Assembly: GCF_000376785.1 (NCBI RefSeq)
Contig: NZ_AQXX01000136.1
Span: 62,001 to 126,000 of the forward strand
Length of the DNA stretch: 64,000 bases
Direction: 5' to 3'
From: Hahella ganghwensis DSM 17046
Lineage (GTDB): Bacteria > Pseudomonadota > Gammaproteobacteria > Pseudomonadales > Oleiphilaceae
Shown here piece by piece: positions 50,448-59,892 of this stretch (its first letter is position 1; the number at the start of each line of letters is the position of its first letter). The position numbers and the translations under genes were made by a program. A model generated the notes under the pieces. It was not told the DNA's origin. It saw only the letters and a program-made list of their open reading frames with translations, and did no database searches.

Positions 50448-51551
50448 ATGAACAAACTTTGGACTGTACTGCTTTTCGTATCCGTGTTTACTCAGACTGT
50501 ATGGGCGATGCCTGTACAGAACTCTTATGAAGAATTCGATTACCCGAATTTCACCACCTTCTATGTTTCCCCCACTGGAGATGACAACAACTCCGGATCT
50601 GAACAGGCACCTCTGCAGTCAATCAACATGGCCTTGTCTCTGGCTCAGGCAGGTGACAGAGTTTATCTACAGCCGGGACATTACTACGAAAACGTACGCT
50701 CCGTGCGACACGGCCAAGCCGACATGCCGATCATTATCCATGGGAGCAAATCCGCGGTTCTCCATGGGGCTCAAGGCAGAATTCTGGAAATCAATCACAG
50801 CTATATCCATCTCAGGAACTTTACCATCGACGGCCAGGTGGGAAGCGGCAATACCATGGAGGACTTCAGAGATATCCTTGTCTACGTCAAGGGAAACGAA
50901 CCCCAACAAGGCCCTACCGGTTTCGTCATGCGAGCCATGAGCCTAAAAAATGCCGGTGGGGAGTGCGTTCGCCTGCGCTACTACGTCACAGAGGCAGAGA
51001 TATTCGACAACACCTTTTACAATTGCGGTGTCTATGACTTCAAATTCAATAATGGCGGCAAGAACGGCGAAGCCATCTACGTCGGGACTTCTTCCAATCA
51101 GTGGGACGATGGTAAGAACCCCACCGGGGGCCCGGACCCAAGCAATCATAACTGGATACACCACAACAAGTTTTTGACTAACGGCAATGAGTGCGTGGAT
51201 ATCAAAGAAGGAGCCGAATACAACCTGGTGGAATACAACATCTGCTCAGGACAGCAGGACCCGAATTCCGCCGGCTTTGATTCCCGGGGAGACCATAATA
51301 TCTTCCGCTACAACGTCAGCCATGACAACAAAGGGGCCGGCGTCCGCCTTGGCGGCAATACCGTCGATGGCAGACAGTACGGCGTCAACAACCAGGTATA
51401 CGGAAACCTTCTCTATAACAACGCTCAGGCCGGTGTAAAACTGATGGCTGCACCACAGGAAAAGGTCTGCGGCAACCCCACCAGCGACAACACCGAAGGC
51501 GATATCATGGGCAGCAGCGCCATGTCCTATGATCCAGAGTTAAGCTGCTGA
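50448..51551 (+). CDS. Secreted right-handed beta-helix protein (PL-like)
   Basis: A 367-residue exported protein with a signal peptide (MNKLWTVLLFVSVFTQTVWA) and the DUF1565/polysaccharide-lyase opening FYVSPTGDDNNSGSEQAPLQ, followed by repetitive beta-helix turns (IHLRNFTIDGQ, AEIFDNTFYNC, NWIHHNKFLTNGN, NIFRYNVSHDNKG, NQVYGNLLYNNAQ). The fold is shared by pectate and alginate lyases; catalytic identity and substrate are not evident. A good GAGGG site precedes the ATG. A terminator follows. Together with the chitinase it points to polysaccharide use. Confidence 0.85.
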   Translation: MNKLWTVLLFVSVFTQTVWAMPVQNSYEEFDYPNFTTFYVSPTGDDNNSGSEQAPLQSINMALSLAQAGDRVYLQPGHYYENVRSVRHGQADMPIIIHGSKSAVLHGAQGRILEINHSYIHLRNFTIDGQVGSGNTMEDFRDILVYVKGNEPQQGPTGFVMRAMSLKNAGGECVRLRYYVTEAEIFDNTFYNCGVYDFKFNNGGKNGEAIYVGTSSNQWDDGKNPTGGPDPSNHNWIHHNKFLTNGNECVDIKEGAEYNLVEYNICSGQQDPNSAGFDSRGDHNIFRYNVSHDNKGAGVRLGGNTVDGRQYGVNNQVYGNLLYNNAQAGVKLMAAPQEKVCGNPTSDNTEGDIMGSSAMSYDPELSC

Positions 51552-51570
51552 GTACTGTGTAACTGACTCC

Positions 51571-51600
51571 CGCCGGTATGGACACCGGCGTTTGGCTTCT
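51571..51600 (+). terminator. Terminator of the beta-helix gene
   Basis: A 7-bp GC-rich stem (CGCCGGT/ACCGGCG, six-base loop) followed by TTTGGCTTCT, 20 bases past the stop codon. Confidence 0.65.
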
Positions 51601-51698
51601 GCATGGAACCCCTTGGGTTATTGGATTCCTGGTAAGAAACGTCCAAGAAATCGTTGCATATGCAGGTAGATTCTCAGACGCCAGTCAGATTTGCTTTT

Positions 51699-52439
51699 TT
51701 ATTGTTTGGTAAACGGCTTCACCAGGTCAATTGGTAGCGGAAAAACCACAGTATTGGTCTTATCACTGGCAATTTCAGTCAGTGTCTGCAGATAACGAAG
51801 TTGTAGTGCGCTGGGTTCCTCTGCCAGTACTTTCGCCGCTTCTCTGAGTTTTTCGGACGCTTCCATCTCACCGTTGGCGTGAATGACCTTCGCACGCCGG
51901 ACTCGTTCTGCCTCAGCCTGTTTGGCAATGGCCCGCACCATCTGTTCGTCCAAGTCAACATGCTTGATTTCCACATTCGAAACCTTGATTCCCCAATTGT
52001 CCGTCTGTTTATCGAGAATCTGTTGTATATCCACGTTTAACGCATCTCTGGCAGATAGCATCTCGTCCAGTTCATGCTGCCCCAAAACGGATCTCAGAGT
52101 GGTCTGGGCCAGTTGACTGGTGGCATCGCGAAAGTTTTCCACGTTAATAATGGCTTGTTGTGCATCAACCACCCGGTAGTAAACCACCGCGTTCACCTTT
52201 ACAGAGACATTGTCCCTTGAAATGACATCCTGAGTAGGGACATCCATGACCACAGTACGTAGATCCACCCTGACCATTTGCTGAATAAAGGGAATAACCA
52301 CAATCAAACCCGGCCCCTTTACCCGATAGAAACGTCCCAACAGAAAGATGACCGCCCTCTCATACTCCCGCATGATACGAAACATGCTGAACAGAAATGC
52401 CAGCACCAGCAGAAACAGGCTGAGAAAAAAATAATTCAT
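51699..52439 (-). CDS. Slipin / SPFH-band 7 protein
   Basis: A 246-residue membrane protein: N-terminal transmembrane segment ([17 protein letters not shown]) and an SPFH/stomatin domain ([45 protein letters not shown]). A coiled-coil tail follows. Its ATG overlaps the stop of the NfeD gene by four bases, a classic pairing; the two act together at the membrane, with NfeD-protease thought to cleave stomatin-like partners. Confidence 0.93.
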   Translation of the reverse strand: MNYFFLSLFLLVLAFLFSMFRIMREYERAVIFLLGRFYRVKGPGLIVVIPFIQQMVRVDLRTVVMDVPTQDVISRDNVSVKVNAVVYYRVVDAQQAIINVENFRDATSQLAQTTLRSVLGQHELDEMLSARDALNVDIQQILDKQTDNWGIKVSNVEIKHVDLDEQMVRAIAKQAEAERVRRAKVIHANGEMEASEKLREAAKVLAEEPSALQLRYLQTLTEIASDKTNTVVFPLPIDLVKPFTKQ

Positions 52440-53932
52440 GCTCTATCCTCCAGATCCAATATCAATCCATCCACAGACTTCACCATCAGAATATCGCCCT
52501 TTCTTACCGGCTTGCTGTATCTAGCCTGCCAGACTTCACCATGAGTCAATACTCGTCCTGAACCGTCAAAATCATCCAACACCTCCGCCGGGCTGCCGAT
52601 CAGTGCCTCTTTGCCGGAAACAACTGCCTGACGCCGGGACCGCAATGCCATATGCAGCATCAGCCCCAACATCACCGCAAACGCTACGGCCATTCCTGCG
52701 ATCATCGGGTAGGCAATCTGAAATGCGGGTAATTCGGTATCCATCAACATCACCGATCCAACGATAAAAGCGACCAGGCCACCAATTCCCAAAATCCCGA
52801 CACTTGGGGAAAATGCCTCAGCGATCATTAAACCGACACCAAGCAGAATCAACGCCAACCCCGCATAACTGATCGGCAACAACTGCAACGCATACAAAGC
52901 AATCAACAGACAAATGGCGCCAATAATGCCAGGACCACCCAAGCCGGGATTGTAGAACTCAAAAATCAGCCCATACATGCCCACCAGCATCAGAATATAG
53001 GCCACACTGGGGTCGGTAATGACGGCCAGCAGTTTCAATCGCCAGTCCGGCTGTACCTCTTTGAGCGAGTATGGCAACAGCGCCATTTTGAAAGGTTGCC
53101 CATTCAGATCCACCACTCGGCCATTAGCTTGCTGAATCAGGTCATCAATATTCTGGGCAATGTAGTCAATCACGTTTTGTTTCAATGCCTCTTCTGCATC
53201 CAGACTGACCGCTTCCCGCACTGCCCGTTCAGCCCAGTCAGCATTCCGTCCGCGCAATCCTGCCAATCCCCTGATATAGGCAACAGCATCATTAATCTGC
53301 TTGCGCTCCATTGTGGTAGCGGGGACAGGTACATCAGATGACTCATCATTATTGCCTTCACCGGAATCGTCAGGCTTTTGCTCCTGGTCCTGTTCTGACG
53401 TCTGGGGATCTTTTTTCTGGGGTTGCTGCCCCGGCATTTCCGGGCCGCCGATTTGCACTGGCGTTGCTGCTCCCAGATTGGTTGCCGGCGCCATCACTGC
53501 GACATGGGCGGCATAGAGCATGTAAGTCCCTGCACTGGCCGCACGGGCGCCTTTCGGATAGACATAGACCGCCACAGGTATGCTGGAGGCCAGTATTGCC
53601 TGATTGATGTCCCGCATGGATTTATCCAGGCCACCAGGTGTATCCAGCTTCAGTATCAGCAACTCTGCGCTGGCTTCAGTGGCATTTTCCAGTGACCGCA
53701 CCAACCAGTCAGCGGAAGCCGGCCCAATCGCCCCCTTGATCGACATGGTCCAGATTGAATGGGTGGCGCTGGGAAGTGAGTCAGTGACCGTCGCCTGGCC
53801 GCTCTCTGCTGGGGAGTTTTCAGAGGGTTCGGTACTTGAAGGCCAGAGCAGCATGAGAAGTGCGAACAACACAACTCCCCCCCACAAAATGATTTTGTGA
53901 TGACGGAGCAGACTATAAAACTGGCGGGACAT
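52436..53932 (-). CDS. NfeD-type membrane-bound ClpP-class serine protease
   Basis: A 498-residue protein: a signal anchor, an N-terminal ClpP/crotonase-fold protease domain (about 60-270) with the catalytic Ser in [13 protein letters not shown] and Lys in [14 protein letters not shown], about six transmembrane segments (from [18 protein letters not shown] on) and a C-terminal OB-fold NfeD domain ([13 protein letters not shown]). I start at ATG 53932 with AGGTG upstream; a GTG at 53941 is possible. An acidic, low-complexity insert ([19 protein letters not shown]) interrupts the protease domain, as in related long NfeD proteins. Confidence 0.92.
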   Translation of the reverse strand: MSRQFYSLLRHHKIILWGGVVLFALLMLLWPSSTEPSENSPAESGQATVTDSLPSATHSIWTMSIKGAIGPASADWLVRSLENATEASAELLILKLDTPGGLDKSMRDINQAILASSIPVAVYVYPKGARAASAGTYMLYAAHVAVMAPATNLGAATPVQIGGPEMPGQQPQKKDPQTSEQDQEQKPDDSGEGNNDESSDVPVPATTMERKQINDAVAYIRGLAGLRGRNADWAERAVREAVSLDAEEALKQNVIDYIAQNIDDLIQQANGRVVDLNGQPFKMALLPYSLKEVQPDWRLKLLAVITDPSVAYILMLVGMYGLIFEFYNPGLGGPGIIGAICLLIALYALQLLPISYAGLALILLGVGLMIAEAFSPSVGILGIGGLVAFIVGSVMLMDTELPAFQIAYPMIAGMAVAFAVMLGLMLHMALRSRRQAVVSGKEALIGSPAEVLDDFDGSGRVLTHGEVWQARYSKPVRKGDILMVKSVDGLILDLEDRA

Positions 53933-54044
53933 AGGCCACACCTGTGTTACTCGACTTATCTTACAGGGTACTCCAAATAGCAGAATTTTCCATCCGGCGA
54001 AGCAGGACGTTTGCTCTCATAACTCCCCCCTCCGGACCATAAAG

Positions 54045-54235
54045 GTATTAATGAAATGCATCACATAGGCAGATTTGCATTGGAAATATAAATACCATTA
54101 ATTCAATTTTTTATGCAACCATTAAGATACCAATAATAAATTTCGTGCGACATCAGTAGATCCAACAGGGAAATTGGTACTAATAATATAATACCTTTTC
54201 AGTTATATCTCCCAAGGTATTGAACTGGTACTAAA
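54045..54235 (+). promoter_or_regulatory. Array of GGTAYT elements upstream of chitinase (candidate operators)
   Basis: Six copies of GGTAYT and one GGTATC lie within 191 bases on both strands: plus strand at 54045, 54176, 54216 and 54227; minus strand at 54097, 54131 and 54195. Two of the plus copies are 11 bases apart, one helical turn, and the pair at 54176-54195 is an inverted GGTA...TACC of 20 bases. The AT-rich region between nfeD and the chitinase otherwise holds no gene. A regulator that binds this motif is not identified. Confidence 0.5.
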
Positions 54236-54313
54236 AGTATCAATCACCTGCATAACCATAACGAAGAAAAGGAGCCCTGGATGTAACAGGGCGATCAAAA
54301 AAAGGAATAAACT

Positions 54314-56707
54314 ATGCGTACTTTTAAGACCCCTCCCCTGGGAGTACTAACCTCTGCCGTATTACTGAGCGGCGTCCTCGCTTCCCCGATTGCCGTCTCT
54401 TCTTCCGAAGCTCTGGTTGCCGCAGAAGACTGCCGTCCGGAAGGACTGTACCAAACGCCGGGAATCGACGTGCCTTACTGCACGGTGTATGACAGTGACG
54501 GCCGGGAGATGATGGGGGCCGACCATCCTCGTCGTATCATCGGGTACTTCACCTCGTGGCGCACTGGTAAAAATGGTGCACCGGCTTATCTGGCCAACGA
54601 TATCCCCTGGGATAAACTAACCCACATCAATTACGCATTCGCTCATGTGGACGGAAACAATAAAATTTCCGTCGGCAACGTCAGCAATCCGGAAAATGCC
54701 GCAACCGGGCTGACCTGGGACGACGTTGACGGCGCCGAAATGGATCCTTCATTCCCCTACCAGGGCCATTTCAACCTAATGAACAAATTCAAGAAGCAGC
54801 ATCCTCATGTCAAAACTCTGATTTCCGTTGGTGGCTGGGCGGAAACCGGCGGCTATTTCGATGAGAACGGTGACCGAGTGGACAGCGGTGGCTTCTACAC
54901 CATGACCACCAATGCGGATAACAGCATTAACCATCAGGGCATCAACACATTCGCCGATTCTGTGGTGACCTTCCTGAGGAGCTACGGCTTTGACGGTGTG
55001 GATATTGATTACGAATATCCCACCAGCATGAACGACGCCGGCAACCCGGATGATTTCACCATCGCCAATGCCCGTCGCGCCGGTTTGATGGCTTCTTACG
55101 TAGAACTCATGAAAACCCTGAGAGAGAAGCTGGACGCAGCGTCAGCGCAAGACGGCAAACACTACATGCTCACCATTGCTTCCCCCTCTTCGGGCTACCT
55201 GCTTCGCGGTATGGAGCTGATGCAGATCACGCCTTATCTGGACTACGTGAATATCATGACTTATGACCTGCACGGAGCCTGGAATCAATATGTGGGGCCA
55301 AATGCGGCGTTATACGATACCGGCGAGGATGTTGAGCTGAAAGCCTGGAATTATTACAACACCTCTCAATACAAACGCATCGGTTACCTGAATACTGACT
55401 GGGCATATAAATATTTCCGGGGCACCATGCAGGCCGGACGTATCAATATCGGTGTGCCTTATTACACCCGCGGTTGGCAGGGGGTCACCGGCGGTCAATC
55501 CGGACTTTGGGGAACTGCCTCCTACCCGGATCAGAATAACTGTCCTCCCGGTACCGGCTCGGGTGATAAAAATGATTGCGGTCACGGCGCAATCGGTATC
55601 GACAACATCTGGCACGACCTGGATAAACAAGGCAATGAAATGGGCGCCGGTTCCAATCCATTGTGGCACGCCAGGAACCTGGCAGAAGGCATTTCAGGCA
55701 GCTACATCTCCGCTTATGGCCTGGATCCGGCAAATGACCCTGCCAATGTACTGACCGGTTCCTACTCCCGTCATTACGATGCAACGGCTGTGGCGCCCTG
55801 GTTGTGGAACGCGGAGAAACGCGTATTTCTCTCAATTGAAGACGAACAATCCATTGGCACCAAAGCACAGTACATCGTCGACAACGATATTGGTGGCGTC
55901 ATGTTTTGGGAACTGGCTGGGGATTACGCATGGAACGAAGCCAAAGGCGAATACTTCATGGGTAATACGCTCACCAACCAGTTTTACGATAAATTCAAAA
56001 ATGCCGCCCCCTATGGCAGTCAGATTGGCTCAGAACTCCCAGCCACCAGTCTGGACATCCGTTATAGCTTCAGCGGATTCCGCCTTGGCGACCAGAATTA
56101 TCCAATCAATCCTAAACTGACAATCACCAACCAAACGGGGGAAACCATCCCTGGCGGAACCACATTTGAGTTCCAGGTTCCCACAGCCATACCAGATACA
56201 ATCAGCGATCAGAGTGGTGTTGGTCTCAAGGTGATAGAAAGTGGTGCCAACAGTTCCGGAAACAATATCGGGGGCCTGGAAAACGACCATCACCGGGTGG
56301 CTTTTACCCTGAAGAACTACCAGGCGCTGAATGACGGTCAGAGCATGGACATCACCCTGAATTACTACCTCCCCATGCCGACACCTTCCGACTGGCGAGT
56401 CAAAGTCGGAAACCATACATTCGCCCTAAAGCAGGATTATCCGGAACTGCCTGCCGGTTCGATTGATAACGGAGGCGATGATGGTGGAGACGACGGCAAT
56501 GACGGTGGTAACTGTGACGATGCCAATGTGGACCCTAGTAGCGTCAATGTGTATCCAAACTGGACACAGACCGACTGGCAGGGGAACCCCAGCCACGCCA
56601 GTGGCGGAGATATGATGTCACACAACAATGTGGTCTATCGGGCCAACTGGTGGACCCAATCAGTTCCAGGCAGTGACGGAAGCTGGACTGAGGTCTGCTC
56701 TTTCTAA
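54314..56707 (+). CDS. Secreted GH18 chitinase with CBM5/12
   Basis: A 797-residue endochitinase. A signal peptide (ends near VAVSSSEA), a short N-terminal segment, then a GH18 TIM barrel (about 75-560) with SVGGW and the catalytic DGVDIDYEYP, Glu234 as the proton donor. A beta-sandwich resembling the ChiC-type region of marine chitinases (about 575-715) follows, then an acidic Gly-Asp linker (DNGGDDGGDDGNDGGNCDD), and a CBM5/12 chitin-binding module with VYRANWWTQ near the end. It attacks chitin outside the cell. A strong bidirectional terminator follows. Confidence 0.95.
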   Translation: MRTFKTPPLGVLTSAVLLSGVLASPIAVSSSEALVAAEDCRPEGLYQTPGIDVPYCTVYDSDGREMMGADHPRRIIGYFTSWRTGKNGAPAYLANDIPWDKLTHINYAFAHVDGNNKISVGNVSNPENAATGLTWDDVDGAEMDPSFPYQGHFNLMNKFKKQHPHVKTLISVGGWAETGGYFDENGDRVDSGGFYTMTTNADNSINHQGINTFADSVVTFLRSYGFDGVDIDYEYPTSMNDAGNPDDFTIANARRAGLMASYVELMKTLREKLDAASAQDGKHYMLTIASPSSGYLLRGMELMQITPYLDYVNIMTYDLHGAWNQYVGPNAALYDTGEDVELKAWNYYNTSQYKRIGYLNTDWAYKYFRGTMQAGRINIGVPYYTRGWQGVTGGQSGLWGTASYPDQNNCPPGTGSGDKNDCGHGAIGIDNIWHDLDKQGNEMGAGSNPLWHARNLAEGISGSYISAYGLDPANDPANVLTGSYSRHYDATAVAPWLWNAEKRVFLSIEDEQSIGTKAQYIVDNDIGGVMFWELAGDYAWNEAKGEYFMGNTLTNQFYDKFKNAAPYGSQIGSELPATSLDIRYSFSGFRLGDQNYPINPKLTITNQTGETIPGGTTFEFQVPTAIPDTISDQSGVGLKVIESGANSSGNNIGGLENDHHRVAFTLKNYQALNDGQSMDITLNYYLPMPTPSDWRVKVGNHTFALKQDYPELPAGSIDNGGDDGGDDGNDGGNCDDANVDPSSVNVYPNWTQTDWQGNPSHASGGDMMSHNNVVYRANWWTQSVPGSDGSWTEVCSF

Positions 56708-56716
56708 TTGTCTTTG

Positions 56717-56737
56717 GTACAAGTTTGTCTCTTGTAC
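56717..56737 (+). repeat. Hairpin shortly after the chitinase gene
   Basis: A 7-bp stem (GTACAAG/CTTGTAC, seven-base loop) starts ten bases after the stop codon. It lies ahead of the main terminator and may serve as a secondary 3'-end structure. Confidence 0.4.
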
Positions 56738-56752
56738 AAATGTCTACCGCAC

Positions 56753-56782
56753 AAAAAAGCCGCGATTTATCGCGGCTTTTTT
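56753..56782. terminator. Bidirectional terminator between chitinase and solute-binding gene
   Basis: GCCGCGA and TCGCGGC form a perfect stem (four-base loop) flanked by six A on one side and six T on the other, so it ends transcription from both convergent genes. Confidence 0.95.
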
Positions 56783-56804
56783 GCCTGAAATTCCCTGGTC
56801 CGAA

Positions 56805-57530
56805 TTACTGAACGTAAGGCTTGGACATCGCTTCCACTTCGCCGGACTCTGCCATCGCCTTGAACGTTGCCTGGAGTTTATTAATCAACTCTGGATCCGA
56901 ATTGATATTCACAGCCATATACAACGGGGTAGAGCGGAAAGTGAGCACGGAAACCAGGTCCGTTATATCCTCTTCAGATGCAACATAGGGACCGGCCAAA
57001 CCGTCGGTCACCCACAGATCAATCTGATCCAATACCAAGCGCCGTGGGTTAAGACTGTCATTGGCCATGGTGGACACATTAAATCCACGCTCAATGAGGT
57101 AGTTACTCATCACATCATCCTTGTACCCACCGATACGGTATTTACGGGCATCATCCAGACTATTCAGCTTAATCGTTGAACCGGGTTTGGCGTAAAGGGT
57201 CCAATCGATATTGGCCAAGGGCCCCACCCAATGAAAATACGGCTCACGGTCTTCAGTTCTCGCGGCACAATAAATTGCATGATTAGGTTTAGTTTTCGCC
57301 CGGCTCAGCCCGGTTGCCCAGTTTCTGAGTTTTAAACGGTAATCCAGCTTACTCTTTCTCATCAAAGCTTTGACAACGTCTGAACACAGCCCGGCAATAT
57401 CCTCCTCTTTATGAGCAAATGCGCTGCCGGACAAAGACATGTTATAGGGGGGATAATTTTCAGTGAATATACTTAGCTTTTCCTGAGCCAAAGCCTGATG
57501 ACCACTGGCCGTGACCACTATCCGACACAC
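56805..57530 (-). CDS. Periplasmic solute-binding protein (family 3), frameshifted signal peptide
   Basis: A family-3-type periplasmic amino-acid-binding protein of 241 residues as annotated from GTG 57530 (LSIFTENYPPYN, the glutamine-binding-type opening; EDIAGLCSDVVKALM). As given it lacks a proper signal peptide, but an ATG at 57559 with AGGAG nine bases ahead encodes MSLRRMFLGLCVG and then a stop. Changing one base count within the T5-G4 run (57533-57541) would join this to the mature protein through ...VVTASGHQALA, giving a normal signal peptide. So the gene is frameshifted, through mutation or error. No permease or ATPase gene is nearby, so it is an orphan binding protein. Confidence 0.7.
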   Translation of the reverse strand: MCRIVVTASGHQALAQEKLSIFTENYPPYNMSLSGSAFAHKEEDIAGLCSDVVKALMRKSKLDYRLKLRNWATGLSRAKTKPNHAIYCAARTEDREPYFHWVGPLANIDWTLYAKPGSTIKLNSLDDARKYRIGGYKDDVMSNYLIERGFNVSTMANDSLNPRRLVLDQIDLWVTDGLAGPYVASEEDITDLVSVLTFRSTPLYMAVNINSDPELINKLQATFKAMAESGEVEAMSKPYVQ

Positions 57531-57559
57531 AGCCCCAAAAACATTCTACGTAAACTCAT

Positions 57560-58123
57560 CGTAGCATTCTCCTCACCGGAACATTCGTCTTCCGATAACC
57601 ACACCTTTGTCCTCTCAACTCCTGCTTTTACTGCATAGTGAGAAACCAAGGACGACTGTCGTTACCGCAACACCAATATCCCTCTAACTTATTTGAATCG
57701 TTTGCCAATGCTGGATAAGTGGCAGCAGTTGAATTTCAAGCATCCTTTTGAACACTCACTCTGAAACTCTTTAACCCAACGCGTTAATTAATAAAGTTTA
57801 TACCATTCGGCTGAGTTCGCCGCATATAAGTACTAAATAAACCATGAAACTGGCCAAAATCACCAAATCTATTTGAAGTCATAGACTTAGATACGCTTTC
57901 GACCTGGGCCAGATGGCTTTGGGACAATGTTTACAACGTGATAATTCGTATTACTTTTGTAGTGATAAGTTGCTGAATCAACAAGAATTCCAGCGATTCC
58001 TCATGATTTGCCGTATTCCAGGCCCGCGGAGTTGCCTGCATAAGGGGCTGGAGTCTGCCCCTTGTCAGAGATCTATAATATTTCAGGCTTTACAGCATAA
58101 CTCACTGCATATTGACCAGATTA
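57560..58123. other. Gene-free 564-base region
   Basis: Between the frameshifted solute-binding gene and the next small gene. It contains AT-rich stretches and a TTGACA-free upstream region. An open frame of 116 residues exists on the plus strand (57913-58263), but it has no coding features and overlaps the following minus-strand gene. Confidence 0.4.
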
Positions 58124-58438
58124 TCAGTCAACAACCCGAAAGATTTGCCACCGATTGGTGCCGGACACCACAAAAGGCTCCATGTCCTGTCCCCATTGCC
58201 TGTGCGCTTCAATCGTTGCCAGTTTTTCCCAGGTTTGATTCAACTCTGTCAGATCCTCGATAAGGTGCTCCACCTGAATAGTGGATTCCAACGCCCCGAC
58301 AGACCCCGTCAATATTCGCAACTTATCGCTGTTCAAACCTACCTGCGGGCCAATCTCACTCACCCAGTTTTGCATCAGATCGAGAACTTTCTGTTTGTAG
58401 CCAAATTTCGCATCGATAGACCAACGAGCAATCATCAT
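58124..58438 (-). CDS. Hypothetical protein, possibly alpha/beta-barrel type
   Basis: A 104-residue cytosolic protein beginning MMIARWSIDAKFGYKQKVLD and ending FVVSGTNRWQIFRVVD. The pattern of helices and strands, with a conserved-looking end, suggests a small ferredoxin-like (dimeric alpha/beta barrel) family, but I do not recognise a named one. AGGAG lies seven bases before the ATG. It is 89 bases downstream of the secreted protease gene, in the same direction, so the two may be co-transcribed. Confidence 0.6.
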   Translation of the reverse strand: MMIARWSIDAKFGYKQKVLDLMQNWVSEIGPQVGLNSDKLRILTGSVGALESTIQVEHLIEDLTELNQTWEKLATIEAHRQWGQDMEPFVVSGTNRWQIFRVVD

Positions 58439-58527
58439 AAGGACTCTCCTCTTTAGTTAACCCGCCCCTTCAGGTCGGGTATTGAATATCATTGCGATTT
58501 GTCTTACACACGCCTTCAGTATTCAGT

Positions 58528-59892
58528 TTATCCGTCAATTATCCCGTTGCAGTCATTATCCAAACCATCTCTGCTACGCTTGCCCTTCTCATTCATCCCT
58601 GGGTGAACCTGGGCATTATTATCGTCACAATCTCCCTCTTCAAAGCAGACACCATCGCCATCAAGATCAGTGCAACTTCCCTCTGGAACGGGCAATGGAC
58701 TTCCTGCGACCCACAGCAACGCACTGTAAGCCTGAACCAAGCCAAATCCGTATTTCTTATCAGGGCCACTTTCGCCAAGATCCAGAGCTGTCTGAGTCAA
58801 GGCAGATTTGATGTCATCCGGATGACTCGCGGTGCCATTGGCAATCAGCAGTGCTGCTGTAGCAGCAACATGAGGTGATGCCATGGAGGTCCCCTGGTAA
58901 AACCAGTATCCGAATCCATTACCGTCAAATGTCTCCTGCAGAACCCCATCGGCATAGCCATCACCATTGCCGTCAGCCGAAAGGTTACCACCCGGGGCCA
59001 CCAGGTCCAGACCGGTTCCCTGATTGGAGTAGCGGACTAACGAATTATTGTAGTCTGTTGCCCCCACGGACAGCGTCGTCTTATAGATCGCGGGGTAGCT
59101 GACATTTTTCCTGAAACCATCATTTCCTGCGGCTGCCACCACAGTCACGCCGGAGGCATAGGCATAATCCAGGGCCGGATCCATTACCGGATCCCGTGTA
59201 ATACCGAATCTGGCATCGATCCCCAGACTCATGTTGATAACTTTCGCCCCCTGATCCACGGCATAAACGATTCCTGCCGCGATATCCGAAAAGGTACCAC
59301 TGCCCTCATCGTTCAACACTTTCACTGGCATGATGCAACTGCCATGGGCAAGTCCGGCGACACCGACCCCATTGCCCGTGCTCTGCCCAACCGTCCCTGA
59401 CACATGAGTCCCATGCCCATCACCATCATGGGCGCCACTGGCATTCCCCAACATACTGGCAGGGGACACCACACAGTGAATCCCATCGGGACCTCCATTG
59501 TTCAGACCGGTGTCCAGAATCGCTACCGTCACACCTTCGCCAGTTGACAGCGTCCAGGCCTGCTGCGCCTGAACATTATCAAAGTGCCACTGGTAGCTGG
59601 AAAAAGGATCGCCAGTGGTTACAAACTTCCTGGCTATTCGATTCAGATGGGCCTGAATTCCCATCTTTTTCAGGCGGGCAATTTCCTGCTGCTCCGCTCC
59701 TGGAGTCACTTCAAGAACAACGATTCCCGCATTCCGGTGCTGGCGCTTAATCATATTGCCTGGCACTAAATCGATATTGTCGATAACAACCAGTTCACCC
59801 TGACGAAAAGGCGGTCCCTCTGCAGAGGCCATCGCCCATCCGCCAAAGAAAGTTGTACTCCACATCATGAACACATAGAACCACTGTTTCAT
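58528..59892 (-). CDS. Secreted subtilisin-like serine protease (S8) with Ca/metal-binding C terminus
   Basis: A 454-residue exported protease. Signal peptide (WFYVFMMWSTTFFGGWAMA), an inhibitor-type propeptide (VLEVTPGAEQQEIARLKKMG), an S8 domain with Asp127 (VAILDTG), His160 (GDGHGTHVSGT) and Ser336 (GTSMASPHVAA), and a C terminus with the acidic repeats LDGDGVCFEEGDCDDN and GLDNDCNGIIDG, which match the 'putative metal-binding' motif seen on many secreted bacterial proteins. I start at ATG 59892, with AGGG eight bases upstream. It probably supplies peptides or amino acids together with the binding proteins nearby (inference). Confidence 0.93.
   Translation of the reverse strand: MKQWFYVFMMWSTTFFGGWAMASAEGPPFRQGELVVIDNIDLVPGNMIKRQHRNAGIVVLEVTPGAEQQEIARLKKMGIQAHLNRIARKFVTTGDPFSSYQWHFDNVQAQQAWTLSTGEGVTVAILDTGLNNGGPDGIHCVVSPASMLGNASGAHDGDGHGTHVSGTVGQSTGNGVGVAGLAHGSCIMPVKVLNDEGSGTFSDIAAGIVYAVDQGAKVINMSLGIDARFGITRDPVMDPALDYAYASGVTVVAAAGNDGFRKNVSYPAIYKTTLSVGATDYNNSLVRYSNQGTGLDLVAPGGNLSADGNGDGYADGVLQETFDGNGFGYWFYQGTSMASPHVAATAALLIANGTASHPDDIKSALTQTALDLGESGPDKKYGFGLVQAYSALLWVAGSPLPVPEGSCTDLDGDGVCFEEGDCDDNNAQVHPGMNEKGKRSRDGLDNDCNGIIDG

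Noticed and set aside
57913-58263. Open frame of 116 residues on plus strand
   Set aside because: It overlaps a minus-strand gene with a strong ribosome site, and its own composition (many Cys, Gln and Arg without pattern) is not protein-like.
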